Shown: in pieces, positions 59,273-64,000 of the stretch
How positions within the stretch are numbered: position 1 is the first letter of the stretch
How the letters are laid out: the number at the start of each line of letters is the position of its first letter
Source: Neoscytalidium dimidiatum
Lineage: Eukaryota > Ascomycota > Dothideomycetes > Botryosphaeriales > Botryosphaeriaceae
Length of the DNA stretch: 64,000 bases
Direction of reading: 5' to 3'
Assembly: GCA_037367355.1 (NCBI GenBank)
Contig: CM074697.1
Location: 3,844,001-3,908,000, forward strand
Notes under the pieces: generated by a model
Told to the model about the DNA's origin: nothing
What the model saw: only the letters and a program-made list of their open reading frames with translations
Database searches by the model: none
Made by a program: the position numbers and the translations under genes

Positions 59273-60944
59273 CAGGGGCATGAGCATCGATCGTCCACCT
59301 AACAGCATCAGCACTGGTGTAGGAGGTGGGTGGCTGGCGTTTTCTTTTTTGGGGGTGCATGGATCGTCACAGCAAGGATTTGTGTTTCGTTGATGGTCTT
59401 CTTTCGCAATGCATGGCAACCGGATTCGTCTGTCACTGCCGCTTGATCGGGACATGGGTAGGAGCTATGGGATGTTCGTTTTGTGTTGCTACTACTCGCG
59501 CCCTCTAGTTGCCATCTCCGCCGATGCGTTTCCTCGCTGTTTCCCTCTCTCCCCCATTTCGCCGCTCGATCTCGACCTTCCTGACCGTCTTCCCTGATGC
59601 GTTGTCATACCCTTCTGCTTTAGCTCGCCTTTGCTTAAGCGATATCAGGTCATGTGTTCCTGTGTTGAGTTGGGAGCGGGCCTTTGACTTGCGTTCAAAA
59701 TGCACTCTGGTTGGTGGGCAGTGTTGCTACTTCTGTATGATAGCCTGATTGTTTCCTTTACCCCGCTTCGGGTCACCTGTCCTTGTGAAGACGGATAAAA
59801 TGGGCATGTTGAGGAGAGAGCTTCGGCCGAAGCTGTTAAATACGTCCCGATCTTTTCGCTTCTCGTCCCTCTTTTATTCAACCTTTTACCATTAGCATTT
59901 TCTCCCTGTTATTGCTTCCCTTTTTCTGCCTTTTATTTATCTATTTATCGGAAATGGTTGTGGCTACGCGGGCAAAGGATCTCTTTGAGGTATGACGATG
60001 GACTCATTTTTCGGGACGATGGGAGTATCAGCGGGTGTTCAATAGACGTGAGAGAGTGAGATTGGAGCATTGGTTGCATGAGTGTGGTCTCTTCTTCAGT
60101 TGTGTCTCGACGTCGCGGTTACGCTGGCTGAAGGGCTGAGGCTGAGATGGGGTGAAGGGACGATAATGTGTTCAAACGAGGCTTTCCGTTGGAATGTGGT
60201 ACTACACTACTTAAATCAAGCTTGAACCCTTTTTGGTCAAAGGTCAATTTCAGCGGCTGAGATGGAGGTTTGAGGTAGGTGAGGTGAAGCTTTCGCGAGC
60301 AACGTCATCGGCTTGGCGGTTTTATGTAAAAGAGCGGACCCATCCAGTCGGTTCGGGTCTGCCCGAGATAGAGGGATGCTTTCTCGTAATTCCCAACATC
60401 CGTGAACGGTTTCAGACCCTATTTCAATAGTAAGTTGAAAGAGGACAGGACGGATTGAGATATTCGCTGGACTCTTTGTAGGGTTCGGGAGGTCTGCTGT
60501 TGAATCTCGACAGCTTGACAGCGCACAGCAGGAGCACATATGACAAATATGTATAAATTGACTGTTACTTTTTCCGCTTCTTCACAACCCTTCGCCGTTC
60601 GGAACCGGCACAGCTTTGCTGAATAATACCTCGCGTGCCGATGCAGTGCCTTCGGCGAATTATTTTAGCAGGCGAAGGACGCGCCCCCATGCATATCTTA
60701 TCTCACGTCATATCCTTATTTTCTCTTAACATTGCCCCCGCCCAGCGTAAGATTTAAGAGAACGTTTCTCTGTGCTTACAGTCCTTCTTGTCCCTTCTCT
60801 CTGTAACCGAATTTGACACTTGCTGAATGACTGTTGACCCTCGGGACCAAGCGGAAAGCCGCCTGCGAGGAAAATCGCGTTAATAGAAAAAGGACTGACT
60901 CCCACCGCATCGCCTCATCGTCCCCAGCGGCGAATCCGTCCACC
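59273..60944. other. Intergenic region of about 1.7 kb
   Basis: It covers the 3' UTR of the Zds-like gene and the promoter of the cupin gene. A 16-bp palindrome around TCGGCCGA lies near 59819-59834 and could form a hairpin. Open frames are short and unrecognised. Confidence 0.5.
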
Positions 60945-62095
60945 ATGTCCCTCATCGACCCCACGCTCACGAAGCCCATCCAACCCGACTTCCCCCTCTC
61001 TAGAAAGGCGGCCGAGGCGGTCGCCGACCCGGGCTCCGTCCAGCCCAATGAGCCCGCCGGCTCCCTCGCCGTCATCTCCGCCCTCGGCATGATCCCGCAC
61101 CCAGAGGTACAAGAATCCTGAACGCACTCCGCTTTTTTTTTTTTGTTCTTCCCATTCAATACCACACTGTCTTCTCGAAGTTCCTCATCCTTTGGAGACA
61201 CCTACTGATCCGCGCAGGGCGGCTACTTCAAAGAAACGGACCGCGACGTGCGACGCGTGGCGAACCCGTTCCACGCGACGTACGACAGCGGGATGACGGC
61301 GGTGGGCGGCGGGAAGGGGAAGAAGTACGTCTTCTCAGAGGTGACGGACGCGGGCGAGGAGGAGCACGCGGATGCGGGCGCGCGGTGGACGGATCTGACG
61401 AGGAGCGCGAGCACGAGCATTTATTATTTGTTGACGGAGGGGAGGAGCTGGGGGAGGTTTCATCGGAATAAGGGCCGGTAAGTTTTCGTATTTTTTTATA
61501 AATTTTTTTTTGGCTCCTACTCTGGATTCCTGCTCTGTCGTACTGCGTGACTTTTCTTTTTTTTTTCTTTTTTTTTTCCTCTCGTTCTTTTCCTCGCGAT
61601 GTATGGGAGGGATACGGATCGGCTGCGACTTCTTTTCGCATTGCAGCTGATCCTGGTGATACGGTACAGCACCGTACACACCCTACACAAGGGCCGCGGG
61701 AGATACGTCATCATCCATGCGGACGAGGTGGACAAAGGGATTAGGCCGAAGGGCGAGGCGCGCATCGAGACGTACGTTGTCGGGCAGGACGTCGTGGGCG
61801 GCGAGCAGCTGCAGTGGATTGTTGAGGGAGGCAAGTATAAGGCGAGCTTCTTGCTGGCAGATGAGAAAGGTGGAGACAAGAGTACGGACGGCCTGTTGAT
61901 CAGCGAGGTGAGTGGGTTTCTTTTGTTTTAAGTGTGCCTTTCCGGGAGAAAGGGCTAACGATCGCGCAGACGGTTGTTCCAGGCTTCGAGTATGCGGATC
62001 ATGATTTCATGCCTCCAGAGAAGTTGGAGGAGCTGATTGGTGCCGAGCGGGCGGCAGAGTTGAATTGGTTGTTGACTAAGGCCCCTGAGGCGTGA
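60945..62095 (+). CDS. DUF985 / cupin_5 family protein
   Basis: Exons 60945-61106, 61218-61477, 61670-61907 and 61970-62095 join in phase into 261 residues. LGMIPHPEGGYFKETDRD at the first intron is the hallmark of the DUF985 cupin family, followed by SASTSIYYLLTEGRSWGRFH, TVHTLHKGRGRYVIIHADE and VVGGEQLQWIVEGGKYKASF of the beta barrel. TVVPGFEYADHDFM near the end matches the family's final GFEFxDF-type motif. Bacterial and fungal members are small single-domain proteins whose substrate is not known. The 192-nt second intron contains long T-runs. Confidence 0.85.
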
Positions 62096-63529
62096 CACCG
62101 ACGATGGGTCTGGTAGGGAGCATTGCTGTAAGCAGCATAATCTGCTGTGCTCTTTGACCAATTCAGCCTGATAACATTGCAATGCCACCGTTGCGGAACA
62201 AGCGGTGGGGAGCCGCATTAGGCTGGGCATATGGAGTCTCTTGTGGCACTCCATTGTAACTTGTAAGTTCGGACACCAGTGAGCATCGTCTTCCAGTGGA
62301 TATACGACTACAAAGCTCGACATTCCGCCGGAAGGTTGGGACAAAAGAGGCTGTCAAAGATTTCATGAGCTTCTGGTTCTGAATTCAAGCAGCCACGCTC
62401 ACGAACCCTGTCGAGGGCAAGAAAGGCTGGATTGCAGCCTTAATCGCGATTGCTCCCGGTTGGAATCAGACTTTGCTCCAGACGAAATATGAAAGTCAAT
62501 AATTGTTAAGATTTATGCTTGCTGCAGAGGCTCGGTTGGAGCATAACGGACAAAATGCTCCTCATGCTCCAACCGTCTCCCAAATGGGTGGTTGTGTGAA
62601 GTTCCTGTGCTAAAAATAGCGAGCGAGGGGGTATGTACGTGCGACGATGCATAAGGCTGCCGGGAAGGAGCTGCTGGACTGATTCTCAGGGCATGCCGGG
62701 CTGTTTCAACAGAACGACGTCGGACCACTCTCTATATTGATTCTAGCATAGAAGGTAAGCTTAAGTCTCCAGATGACATGGTCCAGCTGACGGATATGTC
62801 GATGAGGGTGGTTCGACCGGGCTGTAGAGTTTTTCCCGTTTCGCTGCCCGGCTTGGCATGCAGAGTGGATGCTGTGTTAAGATCGACAAGAAACGACGAG
62901 TGCCCTCTTAGTCCATCCCATCCTTCCGTGGGCACGCTTTGCGCCGACTTATTCGCGCATCCGTCGCCCTCAAGCTCTTTGCTTCTCCGCACCTGGCCGT
63001 ATTTTCATTTCCGGCTGTTCCGAACATCGTGAGCTTCTTCGCCGTCTTGACGTCGGGCACACTCAATCGGAGAGCAGCGCTAGCAACCTGCAATTTCGCC
63101 TGTGTTTGTATCCCATGGGTGCCCCTTTCTGCTGCTTTAGCGTTTCCGCTTGCTACCCCAGACGCCGACACCGCATCGAGCCACTGCCGCCTCGCCATAG
63201 GCCGCCCAAAAGCTTATCTCCTACCGCCCCTCGCCGCTAGCAACGATGACCCCATGACTGCTGGACCTGCCTCTTTCAACCCTCCGTCCATACACCGCTG
63301 ACCATGCGCCATTATGCTTTGCAGCAATCTCTTGCCCCATACCGGCATGGCCATCAGCCGCCTGGGCGCTCATCACGCTCATGTCGTGACCCTGTCGATG
63401 CGGGTAATGGTTGATCACGCCCTGTTCCTGGACTTTAAATAAATTCCACCCCGCTCCCCTGCCGGTCCGCTCGTTGCTGTAGATTCGTCGCCTTCTGCAG
63501 CGTCGTCTCTGCATTCGTTCATTTTCGCC
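62096..63529. other. Intergenic region of about 1.4 kb
   Basis: It lies between the cupin gene and the GH92 gene, both plus strand. No frame above about 120 codons is convincing. A GGTTCGACCGG string near 62810 recalls a tRNA B box but no cloverleaf forms around it. Confidence 0.5.
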
Positions 63530-64000
63530 ATGGGTCTAAAGCACCTCTCCGCTCTTTTGCTGGCCGCGCTCAGCGCGCCGCCCGTATACGCCCAATATGA
63601 TGCTCTTCAGTATGTGGATCAGTTGATCGGCAGCAGCAACGGAGGTGCGTTTCAAAACACCTGGTCATGAAACACGGCGCTGAGAAAACCATCAGGCAAC
63701 GTCTTTGCTGGCGCATGCCTTCCATATGGAATGGTACGTCTTCTCTGATTAGAACATCACCATCGGCTTCGTGGTGCAACTCCTCGAACTTACATAGTTC
63801 GCTTGCTGAAGCTACCTTCAGGCCAAAGCTGTCGCGGACACGGATTCACAAAGCAATCAAGGCGGGTTCACTTCTGATGGAGCCAATATCACCGGCTTTA
63901 GCCAAATGCACGACTCCGGAACTGGAGGCAGCCCATCACTCGGACTTTTCTCCTTGTTCCCGTACGCCAGCTGCCGGGGAGACGACGTCAATAATTGTGT
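63530..64000 (+). CDS. Secreted GH92 alpha-mannosidase, N-terminal part
   Basis: The gene is cut by the window end. Exon 1 (63530-63644) encodes a signal peptide (MGLKHLSALLLAALSAPPVY) and then YVDQLIGSSNGG. A 51-nt intron and a 38-nt exon give NVFAGACLPYGM, and exon 3 from 63822 gives AKAVADTDS, NQGGFTSDGANITGFSQMHD and SGTGGSPSLGLFSLFPY. This is the start of the N-terminal beta-sandwich of glycoside hydrolase family 92, calcium-dependent exo-alpha-mannosidases; fungi secrete several. The linkage it cleaves cannot be told from this part. Confidence 0.9.

Noticed and set aside
59819..59834. Third TCGGCCGA site as part of the transporter/regulator operator set
   Set aside because: It lies in the 3' flank of the Zds-like gene inside a longer 16-bp palindrome, more likely a transcript hairpin or chance.
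62800..62822. A tRNA gene suggested by a GGTTCGACCGG string
   Set aside because: No A box at the right spacing and no acceptor, anticodon or D arms can be paired around it.

Overview
This window is nuclear DNA of a filamentous ascomycete (Pezizomycotina; the gene set would suit a Dothideomycete, but the class is an inference). The reasons are: protein genes split by short GT-AG introns, mostly 45-80 nt, with CTNAY-type branch points; fungal families such as the Zn2Cys6 regulator, DHA1 transporter, GPI-anchored lysophospholipase, CreC, Zds and CYP68-like P450; and an AT-rich left end stripped of CpA/TpG, the mark of repeat-induced point mutation (RIP). Exon structures were joined by hand from reading frames and splice signals. 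Where phases closed exactly, the lengths quoted are from those joins.

Left end (1-8.1 kb), accessory: a RIP-mutated repeat relic (1-905), a drug-transporter-type MFS gene (2138-3951) behind a cluster of CGG/CCG palindromes, a decayed Zn2Cys6 regulator (4506-6710) with several frame breaks and an in-frame stop, and a 2EXR/F-box-like gene (6925-8142).

8.6-25.7 kb, mostly housekeeping: COQ5 and the branched-chain 2-oxoacid dehydrogenase E1-alpha gene share a 258-bp divergent promoter. Then come HSE1 (ESCRT-0), a large F-box-like cysteine-rich protein, DPH2 (diphthamide) and a secreted phospholipase B. Two copies of a ~55-bp element in opposite orientation (about 12.1 and 22.9 kb) look like remnants of one transposon family.

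28-41.9 kb: a phosphoglycerate-mutase-fold phosphatase, a KpsF/GutQ-like SIS-domain protein, IND1/NUBPL and BFR2/AATF divergent over 196 bp, a CCDC130/Saf4 splicing factor, a cytosolic GH18 enzyme fused to a UBA domain, and an isolated CYP68-like P450. A gene-free stretch of about 1.8 kb follows.

43.7-64 kb: SLM1-type BAR-PH protein, a PPxY alpha-arrestin, the WD40 catabolite-repression protein CreC, the mitochondrial Rho GTPase Gem1, a Zds1-family protein with polyglutamine, a DUF985/cupin_5 protein, and the start of a secreted GH92 mannosidase cut by the window end. The alpha-arrestin and CreC, both tied to ubiquitin-linked nutrient signalling in other fungi, are neighbours on the same strand.

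No rRNA, convincing tRNA, CRISPR array, origin or intact mobile element was seen. Most of the window is ordinary core genome. The most interesting leads are the palindrome cluster shared by the transporter and the broken regulator, the RIP relic, the GH18-UBA fusion, the bacterial-type SIS protein and the CreC/arrestin linkage.
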